From assembly GCA_037952775.1 (NCBI GenBank), contig JBANAY010000004.1, forward strand, positions 9,238,001 to 9,302,000: 64,000 nucleotides of DNA. Direction: 5' to 3'. Source of the stretch: Clonostachys chloroleuca. Lineage: Eukaryota; Ascomycota; Sordariomycetes; Hypocreales; Bionectriaceae. This document shows, piece by piece, positions 1-12,485 of this stretch. The notes beneath the pieces were generated by a model. That model was not told the origin of the DNA. It searched no databases and saw nothing but the letters and a program-made list of their open reading frames with translations. Position 1 is the stretch's first letter, and the number at the start of each line of letters is the position of its first letter. A program made the translations under genes and the position numbers.

Positions 1-335
1 CAGAAAATTCTATAAACCTTCATGTCGATGGCTCGCTTGCCGTCGGGACGAGCTGCTCGTCGAATGACTACTAAAGCTGCCCTCTTCACCTGGCTTCCTT
101 CGTTTGTCTTACACCAAGCGCGAATCTTTTCAGCAACCAACCCAGTGAGTACCAGTAGCCCCTTAGCCAGAGCACTGACACTGACACCCCCGCAGCCTTC
201 GACATATCATGCCAAATAACGAGATCTCAGTACCTTCTCTGGAAGGCGAGAAGATCATCTGGCCTAGCATAATAAAGCCCAAGATAAGTACGAGTAAGCC
301 CAAGTATATAGGTCGGGCAAAGGTGATTTAAATCC
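1..335 (+). mobile_element. Transposon relic, copy A (5' part of an unidentified element)
   Basis: This stretch matches, in inverted orientation, the segment 13705-14222. Both share the start CAGAAAA(T/C)TCTATAAACCTT, the block ACTACTAAAGCTGCCCTC and a block that looks like an intron (GTGAGTACCAGTAGCCCC to CCCGCAG). After that intron both can be read as a weakly similar protein (IIKPKIST here, NITKPKVST in the other copy). The match begins at base 1, so the element runs off the window. I cannot assign the element to a superfamily. The reading frame is interrupted, so this is a dead copy. Confidence 0.6.
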
Positions 336-472
336 AGCAGCGTGATAATACTGATCAGGCTGATCCCCCCCAGTCTTATTAAGCTGCTGGATTAGAATTG
401 CCTTTGCCCGACCTATGTGCTTAGGGTTACTCGTACTAATCTTGGGCTTTATTATACTAGACCAGGTGATCC
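252..472. repeat. Large imperfect palindrome (MITE-like inverted duplication)
   Basis: Left arm about 253-342 and right arm about 382-471 are inverted repeats of roughly 90 bp. From the outside in they share GATCA(T/C)CTGG, then TA(A/T)TAAAGCCCAAGAT, AGTACGAGTAA, ATAGGTCGGGCAAAGG and AATCCAGCAGC. The spacer is about 40 bp. The left arm is also part of the coding-like segment of transposon relic copy A. The palindrome therefore seems to come from an inverted duplication of transposon sequence rather than from independent terminal repeats. No target duplication was clear. Confidence 0.7.
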
Positions 473-3400
473 TCTAGTATTTCCAGCTCGACACTTGAAT
501 CCTCCCCAATATTCCTCCCCAATATTCCCCTGTGGGATGCCTTGAGAGAAAAGACGAACACTCGACGCCGACCAGCTTCTGCACGACTGAGGATGCGTCG
601 ATCCTTTGACCCTTCGATATCGGCTCTTCCTATCATGACAAAGTAGAATTCGGTAAACGTTGAATTGTTCACCCACTTAGTACATTGAACGATTTATTCA
701 TTCAGTGTCGTGTAATACTGTTGCAGGAGAATCCGGTGACATTGTCGTCATGTCATCATCAACCAGATTGGTCGCAGATCGTGTTGATTCAAAGTTTCTC
801 TTCATTTCTGCTCTGATAGATAATGGCAGCAGCGCCTCTAAGTCAGAATCCATGCCAGAAAACGGGAATACCACCCGCAAGTACGGAATTTCATGGCTGG
901 TGGCTGGATAATGAAGGACGAGAGATTCTGGCAGTGAGATTGTTTGTTTGGCCAGGTGGCCAACATGAGCTGAGGTGGAAAAGCCGGTGCTGTGCCCAGG
1001 TACCTCCCTTATAGCCCTCCCTAGTTGCAGCCAGATTCTTTTCTTCTCCCCTGCTTCGAGCCGACTTTTCTTCGCTGTTGACACTTTTTGCGATTTAGCG
1101 TAGGGGGCTGGTTTCGGGATGATCGCCCGGTGTAACAAAAGGGGAGGGACTTGGTTATGGTTGCTTCCTTTCCTCTGTGTCTGTTCGCGCCACAGGAGGC
1201 GGCCGAAATGTCGCCGCAGAGGGCGTTGGCAAGCTCTCTAGTTGACAATCGGGTGAGGTATGCGAGATATACACGGTGGAACATTTGGAGCGATATTATT
1301 CGAATCGTTCTATTGATAGAATTGATTAGACTTGAATGATTCCCAAGGGTTTAAGTGATTTAGGGTATCTAGCCCATTTAATGAAGGATTCGCCTAGGAC
1401 AGTTGCCTCAAAGTGTCTATGCAGAACCGTACTGGTTGATGTGCCACCGATGTACCCTACTTGCCCAAGCTCTCTTGGGTTCCAGCAGAAGCGTGTCTAG
1501 GAAAAGGCATTACCAAAAGCACTAGTAAAGGGAAACAACAAGGTGACGCGCAGGCTGACGTAGCATACCTCATGGAACTTGCCGATCATCATGAAAATCA
1601 CGAGCCTTACCTGTTGCAACAATGGATAGGGTTGCAACTGGTGAATAAGGGCGAAGAAAACGAGGTCCATTTTACCGCTTCTTTCGTTGCCCTTATTCTC
1701 AGAACCATTGGAGGAGGTTACTATAATCAAAAAATAGGCTTTGGTTCTGTCCCTGGGAGTGATTATCTCAGGTGTTGATCCAGTATTGGAGCCGCAGGTG
1801 AATTAAGCCCTTGTCGGTCGATGGGATGGCTTTCCGACTTGGGCTCGAGCGCGTGGGGAAAGACTGGCTGAAAGCATAGGGCAAGGAAGCGATGCCGTAT
1901 GGCTCGTACTTGTCGTATTGAGGCTTTTAGACCTCGGGGTTCGTGATCCGTTGATTGTGTGTCTTCATGTCGGGATGCGAGCCAGGGGCAGTTCGCTATA
2001 TGGAGCTAGCCACTAGAAGAATCGCTCTTTTCTCTCTCCCGGACGGGTTCTTTTCATCGCATCTCACGCAGGGGTATTCCAGGTCGTGATTAGTACGGAG
2101 GTGGCGGCTGGGAGACAATTTCGCTTACCTACTAGCCCTACTCTGTTGATAAGAACTGCATTCCAGTTTATATGGATGCGGCGAATCGGTCGCCATGTTG
2201 CTGCTGACGATTGTTTAGGCTCGGAAACAAAGGTTGTCCATTATCTTGCGCTACGAGAAGGAGAACAAATGAAGACGAGAGGACGAGGTTCGGAATTAGA
2301 TGGAAAATAAATTCAATGAGTAGCCAAAAGTGCTCATCTTGGGGAATGAGGAAGAGGCCTTTGGACACTCCTTTCTAATTGATGTTAGCGAGTTCTCCAG
2401 CTAAGTCCCTTTGTTCGGAACAGACCTGGAGCCAACACACTAGCACCAGTGTCTGCCGTACTCCAGGTGCCTGCCTACCTACCTACCTACCTGGGTACAT
2501 TAGGTATTCGGCAGGGCAGACATGCTCACCGCTTTGGCGAACTGCTGCTACCTACCTTACCTACCAACTTCAAGCTCGGTCAATCGCTTACAGGCCGCTT
2601 TGTCCGATCTTCTCATGCGATCTGTGTAGCCAAAAGCCACCCAGAATCATGGACGCCGCGAACAGCAATATTGTTCTCTTCACCTATCCCGAATTGCTAT
2701 GAGGGAACAAGGCCGCCGCCTGCGCGTAACACCGCCAGATCGAATTTCTTGGACGTCTACAACCAAGGAATGAGCCCCGATCCTGGTAGAAATCCCAGGG
2801 CCGCCTTATCATCCCTTATCGACGCAGTCCGCTAACAGCTGTGCGCAGGAACTTTACTTCGATACGCACCAAGTGATCGAGAAGGTCAATAAGCTAGTAC
2901 CTGCGACCACGAGCAGCGCTAAGGGCGTGATCGATCGCGCGATGGAGAAGCCATTCCAAGATTCTTGGTGCCAAGGACCAAGCCAAGAGAAGGTTTGGGG
3001 TTTTCACGAATAAGATCACACTTCCAACTATTTGAGGAGCCCAATGAGCGACGGTGGAAAGCGGGTACGAGGCTGAGAGGGCTTCCAGTTAGAGACATGC
3101 AAGGTAAGCAAGCCGTTAGAGAATGATATTGGCAGCATGGTTGACGGCGGGTAGCCACTTCCACGATCGCATGGGTTTTCGACGTGCCGAAAAGTCTACT
3201 TGACAATTATTCCGGAGCCCAGTATTACCCGAATGCTAAGGCATCTACGAAGATTCCAAGAGAAGCCGGGCAGGGCACGGGGTACCAACTCGGTCACATC
3301 ACTATCTGGCTATGGTGCCATGGTGCCCTTTTCTCCAGTCTAGCTTTGTTGAAGAGGCAAGGGGGTTTCCAAGGATCCCACTGCGCGCGAAGGCAAATAC

Positions 3401-3689
3401 CGAGAGAAGCCGACGCCAGTTCTTTGCCACGCCTCCTTACAATGGGAAGTTTAGTGACGCTAAATATGTTTGCAAGGGATCCTCCCCAGCACGACTCTAC
3501 GGCGATCGGTGCAGAGATCACCTCCCATTTTCCCAAATGTCGACACAGTTGCCAGGAAAAAGCCTATCTTGACTTAGTATATAACTTTTATCTCTATTGA
3601 TAATCACACGCTCCATTTTACCCCTAGATATTATCATTAACTGTACATACTCGTATCATTAACGCAAGGAAAACAAGAAAGAAGCACAT
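473..3689. other. Gene-poor stretch, no supported gene
   Basis: Only short open frames occur, in several phases, without introns or recognisable domains. The longest are 146 codons on minus at 698-1138 (the track start is not an ATG) and 138 codons at 3184-3600. A CCTA microsatellite lies at about 2470-2492, with a degenerate second tract at 2550-2570. The plus-strand frame at 705-911 contains ALIDNGS, faintly like a retroviral-type protease active site, but the surrounding frame has stops, so I do not call it. Confidence 0.5.
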
Positions 3690-5264
3690 CTAATACGTGA
3701 TGGTAACCTCGGTGGTTCGAACAATGGCCTTCTTACCGCCCTCCTCGTGCAGGATAGTCTCTTGGCTCCCAGTCCTCTCAGGAGACCCACTGCCCTTCTG
3801 CGTTTCATACGGACCAGGCGAGCTTGCGGCATCTCTTGCGCTTGCAGTAGCCCGGTACTGAGACCGCAGCTCAAACTCCGTGCCGTCCGTCCTGCTATTC
3901 TGTTTGGTGTACCCCTTCGAGCCGGTTCCACCGATGGTGTAGAGCCCCGTTGCCCGGCCACTTCGCTGGTTGTTGTATCCGCCGGAGCCAGTGTAGCCGT
4001 ATCTGGGTGTGAGGCTTGTAAGTTGCAAGATATTCCTGACCAAGGGCTTCAGCGATGGACCGCACGCAGCGATGATACCGAGGTTGAGCTGAAGACTGGA
4101 AAAAAAGTCAGCATGACGACCCCCTCTTCCAGATAATAGCTAAGACTCACAGGCCCCAAAATTGGACATCATAGGTGCTGAAGATAGGATCGTTAGTAAA
4201 GTACAAAGACTTCTACTGTGGGAGCCTGCTTACAAAGTACCGTCCCCTAGGGGATTATAGTCGATTTGAGCCACGGCCTTCAGAATGCCCATAATAACAG
4301 CACTGCAGGCTCATTAGCGGCGTCTTATTCGACGAGCACAGTTCAACCTACACATAGCCAAGACTCAGGACGCCGACGAGATACAGGCGGGTCTTCAAGG
4401 GCATCTTCAGAAGCCAAACGATTGGGATTGGAAGAGTCGCAAAGGCAACATCGGTGAAGATGTTGAATCCTGGGATGTTGGTCAGTCAAATCAGTCAAAG
4501 TGTCGCAGTTGACATTTGCCACGTACCCGTGTTGATCAAGCCAAACTTGACAAACAAGCTCACGGAATAGCATGAACCTTCAATACTTGGATCCCAATAC
4601 TTGGCCATCGGCCTGCAATACAAGAAGAAGCTGAACCACGCCATCAAGGTGTATGCAACCACAAATCCTGGCCCAAGGTTAGATGACAGTCCAAAAGGAG
4701 GGTGCGCCTGGTGACGAACCGATGAGGCACCATAGCACGGTATTATACCATGCCAACGCATTTCCCTTGAGCTTCATGAGCTCGAGCGCAATGGCAATCT
4801 TGAGGAATGCGATACCGCCCATCAGCGGCACAATTGACTGGACGAAGCTGAGCTGGGTGAACGGAATGAGATCGGCGGGCGGGACGGTATCTTGGTGACG
4901 GCCCAATCCATACGGCACCTGCATGATTATTGTCACAGTGCCTCCCAGCAATGAGCAGAGCTAATTGTCGTTCAATTAGCATCACGAACGAGACTTGGCG
5001 GCTCCCCGCGCGTTACATCGCAGAATGTCATCACCACGGTATGCATGGTCAGGGGTGCAAGCGGAGTGAGAGCCTTACCACGGACAATATCATGAACGCA
5101 TCCGGGAAAGCGAACGATCGGACCAGGAATAAGCGAGTGTAGGACCTCAAGATGACGATAATGAGGGCAAGGACATGGAAAACCGTGGTCACGCCCACGA
5201 TCTGGGCCACGCGACTCTCTGCAGCCCTGGCCGGATCGACAGCACTAGTCTGGGTTTCGCTCAT
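3690..5264 (-). CDS. PTH11-like rhodopsin-domain 7TM integral membrane protein
   Basis: This is a seven-exon gene whose spliced frame is open for 395 aa: 5079-5264, 4720-4960, 4527-4667, 4352-4469, 4234-4302, 4151-4177 and 3690-4095. All introns are GT-AG and two show CTAAC or CTGAC branch sites. The order of landmarks is that of the fungal rhodopsin-domain (PTH11-like) family. There is a first TM with FHVLALIIVILRSYTR, then VPYGLGRHQ, FLKIAIALE, YNTVLW, FFLYCRPMAKYWDP, FGLINTGFNIFTD, LPIPIVWLLKMPLKTR, then the last TMs GYVAVIMGILKAVAQIDYN and LGIIAACGPSLKPL. A polar Gly/Ser/Thr-rich tail of about 110 residues follows. No N-terminal CFEM domain is present. The protein should lie in the plasma membrane or endomembranes; the ligand is unknown. 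The start MSETQ was chosen over an in-frame upstream codon 36 nt away because of the family length. Confidence 0.85.
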
Positions 5265-7180
5265 CTTGCCGTGATTGCGAGGGCGATCGACCGAAAACAA
5301 AGAAAAAGAATATCAAGAGTTGAGATCGAGGGTATGTCACGATATAAGATATCACAATGCGTCTCCCCCGTGCTTTGCGCGCGCAGGAAGGTGGCTTGAC
5401 TTAGGTCGCCCGTCGTTTCCGGTTATTGACTAAGGACGAATATTGATCAGGGAGGAGGGTGAAACTGCTTCTTTCGTTCTTTCTTTCTTTTGCCACGGAA
5501 TTTGCCACATTTGTTTTTAGGTCCAGGATGGCGAAGGGGGGTCAAGACCTCCCAAAAGGAATCTAGACTGAGAAATATCTGTTCGTCCAGGGGGAAGGCG
5601 GCCGCGGGATTTGGGCTCGTTCTCCAGATCATCGTATTTGGCTGCAGGTTCTATGATGAAAAGGGTAAGTCAGCCTAAATGCGAAGAAGGGAGGTGTGGA
5701 GAGGCGAAGCTTTAGGGCAAGGAACCAATGCAACTAACATGGCGGCCTGTTCCTGGCTTACATTGATCTCTCGCGGCCTCGATCTTTCAAGCCACTGCCA
5801 AATTCAAGGTTGGCTCCCCATATCACGCCGTTTTTTATCCTTCACCAGGCTATTCGGCGAGATGAGGCTGGATCTGTATGGAGCCAAGTTCTAACCACAC
5901 CAGCGATGAAGCTTACTCCCATTCGGGCGTTTGATGCGAACCGAGCGGGAGATCATCCAATCTCTGCTAGCCGGCCGTGACCACTGACTCGATGACAGAG
6001 AGTTTGTCATCGGCCGAAGTTCGAACGAGTTCTAGTTAGCCCGCATTCCAGAGGGCATTTAGGCTAATGCAGCCTTTGATCAAGGCGGAGCAACACGCAC
6101 AAACCAGATGTGGGTTTTCACATAAGCAATGGCGTTTTTTAAAACCTTAGTTTGGGTTAGGGCAATTCGTACCAGCTCCGGGAACTGGATGCCGCCCAGC
6201 TAGAGGCTGCAGTTGATCGAAAGCAGAATAGGCCGTGGTTTGTGTAAGACCCGGCATTTCGGGGAACGCCCGGTCATTTCTCAGCCCCTGGAAAGGAGGG
6301 TGACTAGTGAGATGCAGCACTCCTCCTTGTGAGTCCCCAAGAAGCAACCATCAGTATCAAAGGCCAGTTCAACATGATCCCCCGCATTCATCAGGAACCT
6401 CGTCAAGAAAATAAGGGCGCCCTTTACCGGCCGGCTAGCGAGCAGATGTGGTTCTCCCCAAACGTTTGTTCTTGGTCCCTATCGGAGATTTTTACGGTGA
6501 TTTGGACAGAAGTGAGTGCCAAGTGAGCGTTGCTAGCTCATCCAATAATTCGGACCGGAAATAACGGCTGAGGGAAACCCATCTTTATACCTCCCTCGCG
6601 CTTGTGGCGAGGCGCTAATAACGAGTGTCAGCTCGAGGGTCGGTGGCGCTAACAGGAGGAAGTCGAGCCGTCGATACTAGTTAATCACGCATTTGCTGCA
6701 CTGCCGGCCGCCGTGAGGAAAATCAGAAAGACGTTAAACGAGATTGCTCTTCGCTTTTCGTTAGACCGAATGCGTCTATCAATGCGAACTTCTACCTCCC
6801 CGACGCAGGCCGTGGCTCCGATATGCGCCCAGCACGTGCCAGGCGCATCGTGCAGGACAGGGGCCGTGGTCGCTATGGTCAAGAACCCCTACACATATTT
6901 CCAGAAGGGGCACTGCTGGTCCGGATCCAGAACGCTAATCAAAAATCATCCATTTGATCCCAGAGGGGCGGTAGAGTTCGAGATGTTTTTGGAAATCAAT
7001 AAACTGCCCCCCAACTGCTTGGCACTTGCGCGGTGCCTAGCGCTGAGGGACTAGACTCTCAGGTCAACAGTATACATAGCACAAGGCAAATCGCGAGACG
7101 AGAGATCGACAGTGTCTCTCCTTGCTCGTCTCATTCTACCCAACGATCCCGTGATTTCACTCGCTAATTGTGTTGGCACG
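5265..7180. other. Intergenic region upstream of the tyrosinase and the 7TM gene
   Basis: This is the divergent spacer between the 7TM gene (minus) and the tyrosinase gene (plus). No open frame with domain content was found; the longest is 113 codons at 6713-7054 without recognisable features. A TATA-like TATACATA at about 7070-7077 lies some 105 bp before the tyrosinase ATG and may be its core promoter. A pyrimidine-rich block (TTTCTTTCGTTCTTTCTTTC type) sits at 5469-5492. Confidence 0.4.
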
Positions 7181-8586
7181 ATGCATATTTCACGAGCAGT
7201 CATCCTGGGCCTTGCCGGCCTTTCGCGCCTGGTCGTGGCCACCGATGATCAAAACGCTACCGACACTCTCATCGATCTCAACAGCCAGGCGATTGACGCA
7301 CTCCAGCAAGCCGCTGATGACGCCCAGACTACCAAGAGAGCCAATGGCTGCTCGCTCTCCAACGCTTCCGTTCGCCGAGACTGGTTGGTTTCCTGTCCCC
7401 TGTAGATCTTTCCGCATCCAGTTTCACGATTGCTGACTTCCCTCCTTATACAGGAAGTATCTGTCATCCAATGAGAAGACGGATTACATTAATGCTGTCC
7501 TTTGCCTGACAAAGAAGCCCTCCAAGGCCGACCCTGCATTTGCCCCTGGCGCCCGCACCCGATATGACGACTTTGTTGCCGTTCATATCAACCAGACTCT
7601 GAGCATCCATGGAACTGTAAAAATCTCAGCTCAATTGCCGCACTCGTAAATGATTCTCTGATTCTAACATCCGTGCCAGGGTAACTTCTTGACATGGCAC
7701 CGTTACTTCACCTGGGCCTACGAGACCGCGCTGCGCAACGAATGTGGCTACAAGGGAGCCCAGCCTGTAAGCACCAGCGCCGCCACCCTATTTCACTGAG
7801 ATTCAAGATCTAACATTGCACAGTACTGGAACTGGTTTGATGGCTCCAACTTCAAGAGCTCGCCCCTCTTCGATGGAAGCGACACCAGCATGAGCGGCGA
7901 TGGATCGTACGTCCAGCACGACGGTGCCCTCTCCGGCCTCAACAACATTTACATCCCCTCCGGAAACGGCGGTGGCTGCCTCAAAGACGGTCCCTTCAAG
8001 GGGTGAGTATACCAAATGTGATTCCCGTGATGAGCCGTATGCTGACCCAGCCCAGACTCCAGGTCAACCTGGGACCCGTCTCCCCCGGCATGGCCGGCAT
8101 GGCAGCCAGCCCGACCGGCCCCATGGGCTACAACCCCCGGTGCCTGCGCCGCGATCTGAGCAGCTACCCCGTCGACACTTGGTTCACCGCCCGCAACCTG
8201 TTCAACGTGACGCTCGGCGCCGCGTCCGGCAGCATCGCCGCCTTCCAGAACGAGCTGCAGGGCCGGTTCGCCGACCAGTTCCTCGGCATGCACGCCGCCG
8301 GCCACTTCACGATGGGCGGCGACTCGGCCGATCTGTTCTCGTCGCCTAATGACCCCATCTTCTTCCTGCACCACGCCATGGTCGACCGTCTGTACTGGGT
8401 CTGGCAGGCTCTGCACCCCAGAGTGGCCAAGGATATCTTTGGTACTATTACTATCCTCAATACCCCCCTAGTCGCGATGCCCTGAAGACGGATATCCTGA
8501 ACATGGGTGTCAATGCGCCGTCGATTAACATTGCGGATGCGCTGGATACGCTTGGCAACTCTCCTTTCTGCTACATTTACCTGTAG
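7181..8586 (+). pseudogene. Secreted tyrosinase, frameshifted near the C-terminus
   Basis: Type-3 copper monooxygenase that oxidises phenols to quinones, usually for pigment or secondary metabolism. Exons are 7181-7383, 7454-7616, 7680-7766, 7824-8002 and 8056-8586. The first ~20 residues form a signal peptide (MHISRAVILGLAGLSRLVVA). CuA landmarks are VHINQT and HGTGNFLTWHRYFTW. CuB landmarks are MHAAGHF and DPIFFLHHAMVDRLYWVWQ. All expected ligand histidines seem present. After VAKDIFG the frame runs into a stop at 8483-8485. One base later the expected family C-terminus is open: YYYPQYPPSRDALKTD to DTLGNSPFCYIYL, stop at 8584-8586. One nucleotide thus appears to be missing near 8441-8443; no intron fits. 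The lesion lies after both copper sites, so the shorter protein may still fold. A sequencing error is possible. Confidence 0.85.
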
Positions 8587-9166
8587 GACTGTTTGACAGG
8601 TGCGCATCGAGATAGACTGGGATATGAGACGAGGTAGAGGTAGACTTAGCAGTAATTGTTTGCATCTAGCAAATTTAATCATTCGAACTTTTTGTTCTAA
8701 GTATGATCGCGATGTTTGTCCGTGTTGTATGCGAGGGATAATCTGTAGGATGTTGTAACTGGAAGATAAACATTATTTGCTTGAACTGGCCCACCATCGT
8801 ACAAACCTGTTGCGTGGTGGATTTTCAAAGGAGTGACTTGCGTAAAACAATACCATCAACATAAAACCATAATGCAATTGTAGGCTAGCGAAGCTGAGAA
8901 AGGCACAATCATGAGAAAATACTATCTTTAAATTCAATTCTCTAGCCGCGCATGAGATGCGAGTCTGGAGCATGGCGGGTAGTTTGCTCAGGTGTAGGGT
9001 AGCGCTTGCCCCTACCAGCTCCCTCCCGGGGTGAGGCAAGTAAAAGGGGGTCTTACTTTCCCATAGCCCTTTTCATAGCCTGAAATTCCAGGAATTGCTG
9101 ATACTCCTCCATATCATTTCCATCAGAACTCTTGGGATCCCCTGCCTTGATGGTCGCAGATACCCC
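8587..9166. other. Spacer between convergent tyrosinase and AAA ATPase genes
   Basis: This is the 3' spacer of two convergent genes. It is AT-richer, with AATAAA-like sequences (GATAAACATTA near 8765) on the plus side. No open frame worth calling was found. Confidence 0.4.
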
Positions 9167-12166
9167 TTAATCCTCTCCCTTCTCCTCATCGTCGCCTAAC
9201 TCCTCGCTATCACTCTCCGAATCGCTCTCTGTCACACTTAACTCGTCCTTCGCCGACCTGAACTTTGTCTCTGGCTTCCTCGCTGTCAGCAACCCACTCC
9301 TGAGGGGTGTCGCGTGCCCCGGCTCTTGCAACTCAAAGGTGTCGTCGCGCCGCTGGTCGCGGATGGCAATGTCCGCGTCCCTGCCTTGCAGAGTCCGCAT
9401 GAGGTAGTCATCGAATTGCCTGGACCCCTCGGCAACGACTTCAAACTGTTTCTTGCCTAGGGAAGGCTTGGGGTCACCAGGCTGCATCTGCGAAACATCA
9501 TATTCAACCAATGCAATAGCGGTTTGAAACGCATTGCGAATTTGTCTAGATAAGTTATCAATGTCAGTTTGCCAAGGCAGGGCTTTGAAGATAAGGTATA
9601 TATGCATGAGGCCATGACTTACCGACCGTTCCACGTGTTGAATCCCGACTTCTTTAGGCTCCGGTAGTTGCTCTTACCAAAGCGACTTATCTCCTTGGAC
9701 TTGATGTCGAACGTCGAAACGCCAGACTTGCGCTGCTCCTCCTTGGTCTTGCGAAGGAAGACGTCGAATAGCTTCTGTGTTCTATCGAGATCGAGCCGTG
9801 GATAGAACACACTCAGATGGATTCGGGACTTGAACGCCGGATCGATTCCGCCGACTCTGTTCGTGGTCAGGAATAGAATACCAGCATAATAATCCAGGCT
9901 CCGCAGGAAAACGCTCGTGACAGCATTTCGCCTCAAGTCCGTCTTGTTCCTCTTCGCCAAAAAGATATCACTTTCAACCAGGAGGAGCACGCATCCCCAC
10001 CTGTGAGCCAGACGGAAATTGTGTTGCAGGTTGCGCTCGACTTCAATGGCCGCCTCCCCGATATCGCCGCAAGTGATGGGGAACAAAGGGCGTTTAGTTC
10101 GGTCGGCAACGCATTCTGCCGTCGAGGTCTTGCCCACGCCTGGTAATACTCGGTCAGTGGCCTGTTGGAACTGATTCGTTTTCACAGTTACGTACCTGGT
10201 TCACCATGTAAGAGTAGGATCAAACCCGTGCCCTTCCCTGTCACGAGATCGAGAGAGGCCCCGATTGAGTGTTTCTTAGCACTTGGCGAGAGCCTTGCCT
10301 TCTCGTGGGTTTCCACCAAGGCCAAGATGGTCTGCTTTTGCTTCTCGTTCATCATCAGATTATTGAAGTCGTTGTCAAAGGCCACATCTGACAAGTCCCG
10401 AGTCTGCACTGTCACCCACTTCCGAAGCCTCAGCACAAAGCCGTATATCGAGTTTGGAAGAAGGATCAGGTCATCGCCAAGCTCTCCCTCCGTCCGCGGC
10501 CTCATAAACCCTGTGAAGGCCTTCAGTTTCGGGTTGCGCTGGTCGATATTCATATTCTGATCTTTGAACGCGATGTCGCCGCCACAACAACCTTCCGTAA
10601 CTAGGGCTTGGTGTCTACACGCTTGGACCAAAAAGGTCTCTCTCAGGTCCGGCTTGGTCAAGTGCTCTTCATTCACGACAGGAGGTGGCCGCCAATCCGG
10701 TTCAGCCCTGAGCGCCATGGCAACATCAATGACAACCTGCCCCTCGATTTCCTCTGGTGTGTCGTCAACTGTGCGGCCACGAAACGTAGCATGGGAGTAC
10801 TGGCGGCGCGTGAGATCTATGTACCTCGCCCCGTTCGACGTCAACTGGTCCCTGATTGCACCGGCATCAGGGTCAAAGCGTATTGGGTACACTTCCAGAG
10901 CAGGTATCTTCTTGAGGCCGGTGAACTTGCTGATATTGAATTTATGTAGCCTCGGCACATAGAACGACCCGTCGTAACTAACACTCATGCAGTCTATTGC
11001 AAAGCCGTAAATTGGGGGCGACTGTTGCTCTTCGCGATGCATCTTCGTTGCGAGCGGCTCTCGGCCACCCACTATACCCAACACTTTGAATGCTTGATGG
11101 TTAGCATCTCTCCTGCTGACAATATCGCCTATCCGGAACAAGTGCCATAGGTCTGGATAGGTAATGTCTTCCAGTGTGGCGTCGGCAATGAATTGGCGCA
11201 ATTTGTATGTTGGCTGCAGAGCCGTGTCCATGACTTCGATGAGCAGCTTCAAGTCCGCAAGGAGGTCTTTCCACTCAAACGCCAAAGGGCGCCCTGCGGC
11301 TGTCAGTGTTCCTTTCTTATCTCCCATCGTCTTCGTGTCTTCCAATTCAGTTTCCACTTTCAAGACGCTTTCCGGATAGCCTGCTCGAATAAAAATAAGG
11401 CCTTGAATGGACGTAGGAGAACCAACGAGGGTCCCAACTCGGCTGATACTATACGACCTAGACTAAAAGCTTCTCCACAGACCTTCTCCAAGTGGCTAAG
11501 CAGTGACCAGAACCGAATCCGCAGCCTTTCTGGGATCTTGGCCGTAGCTTCTTGGTTTTCGGGCTGTTCACTCGTGGAATCACGCCGACCATGATCTTGA
11601 AAGTGGACCAACGTAGACCCTTGGGAATACAGTATCTCAATGGCGGGCAGTTGGCCTGGAGGCAAGTCATTCTTTTGGTCGGGATTGCGGAACTCGTCTA
11701 TTGGCGTCCACCTCAGAACCGGCATAAATACCGGACAATCTTCCCTCCTTTGGTCCTTGAAGTCATTGCGGCCCTTCTCCAGCTTCTCCTGAAGCTCCCC
11801 GAGCTTAGCCTCGATATCGAAAAGTCGCCATTCGGTGGATGCTACATGGATCATGGCCTGCCTTGAGCGCAGCCTCATTTTGCCCCGGAACTTTTCCTTC
11901 CCCAGCTCCTTTTCCCAGTCTGCCATCCAAAGGAGGTTATTGGCAAGCTGCGCTGTCTGGAAGAATGATTCCGGTTCATCTTTATCGCTCGTACTTTCAT
12001 CGTGCTTGCTAGCCTTGCTAGCTGTATCGGCGTCTGCATCTGAGTTTTTACTGCTTGCCCGGTCGCTGACAGCGGTTGGGTTCATAGCCGGCGCGGTCGT
12101 ACGGCTTGTCGGTGCCATCGCCTCGTTGGGCAACGAAGGGCCACCCGAAGATGCACTTCCTTCCAT
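9167..12166 (-). CDS. Large AAA+ ATPase (fungal DUF7025-type), with one frame break
   Basis: Three exons: 10196-12166, 9623-10139 and 9167-9545. The first long exon changes frame at about 11363 (…AIRKAS, then LKVETELE) where one T seems to be missing in TCTTG; with it restored the frame gives about 955 aa. The N-terminal ~90 residues are polar and Ser/Thr/Asp-rich. A central substrate-type region contains RPFKALFLFEQAIR, DLWHLFRIGDIVSRRD and YGFAIDCMSVSYDG. The AAA module follows with Walker A GEPGVGKTST, which spans the first intron. The Walker B place reads LLLVESDIFL, so the usual DE pair is VE. Sensor-1 is FLTTNR and the Arg-finger region is AFKSRIHLS. The C-terminus is acidic (SESDSEELGDDEE). 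This is typical of lineage-expanded fungal AAA proteins of unknown role. The frame break and altered Walker B suggest a decaying or non-hydrolysing copy. Confidence 0.8.
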
Positions 12167-12485
12167 GATGGAGACCGTTTAAAATCCCACCCGGTCTGAG
12201 AAAGAATAGGAATGGTAGGTGATTTGCAACCAGGAAGCTTGTAGTTTCCTGTTCATCACAAGGCCGTTGGAAACGGCCTTGGCATTATATGTGCCTGTGG
12301 GGCATTGAAGAGAACACACATAATTAAGCTGACTACCTTGACGTTGCATCCATGGGTTTCATTTGCGAAGCCAACGAATGGATTGCCGCCATGTCGACTC
12401 GCTCGAAGTAGCGAAAACACAGCAAAAATAAGGTAAATGGGCCCTATTCTTATTCACAGGTATCTTCGTTGCTACCGATTGGTGT

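Noticed and set aside
705..911. Retroviral-type aspartic protease (ALIDNGS)
   Set aside because: Only one short motif-like match, with stops around it and no neighbouring gag or polymerase signal.
698..1138. 146-codon minus-strand frame
   Set aside because: The start is not an ATG, it has no domain, and the plus strand is equally open.
2470..2570. CCTA repeats as telomeric sequence
   Set aside because: The unit is CCTA, not CCCTAA, and the tracts are short and interspersed; this is an ordinary fungal microsatellite.
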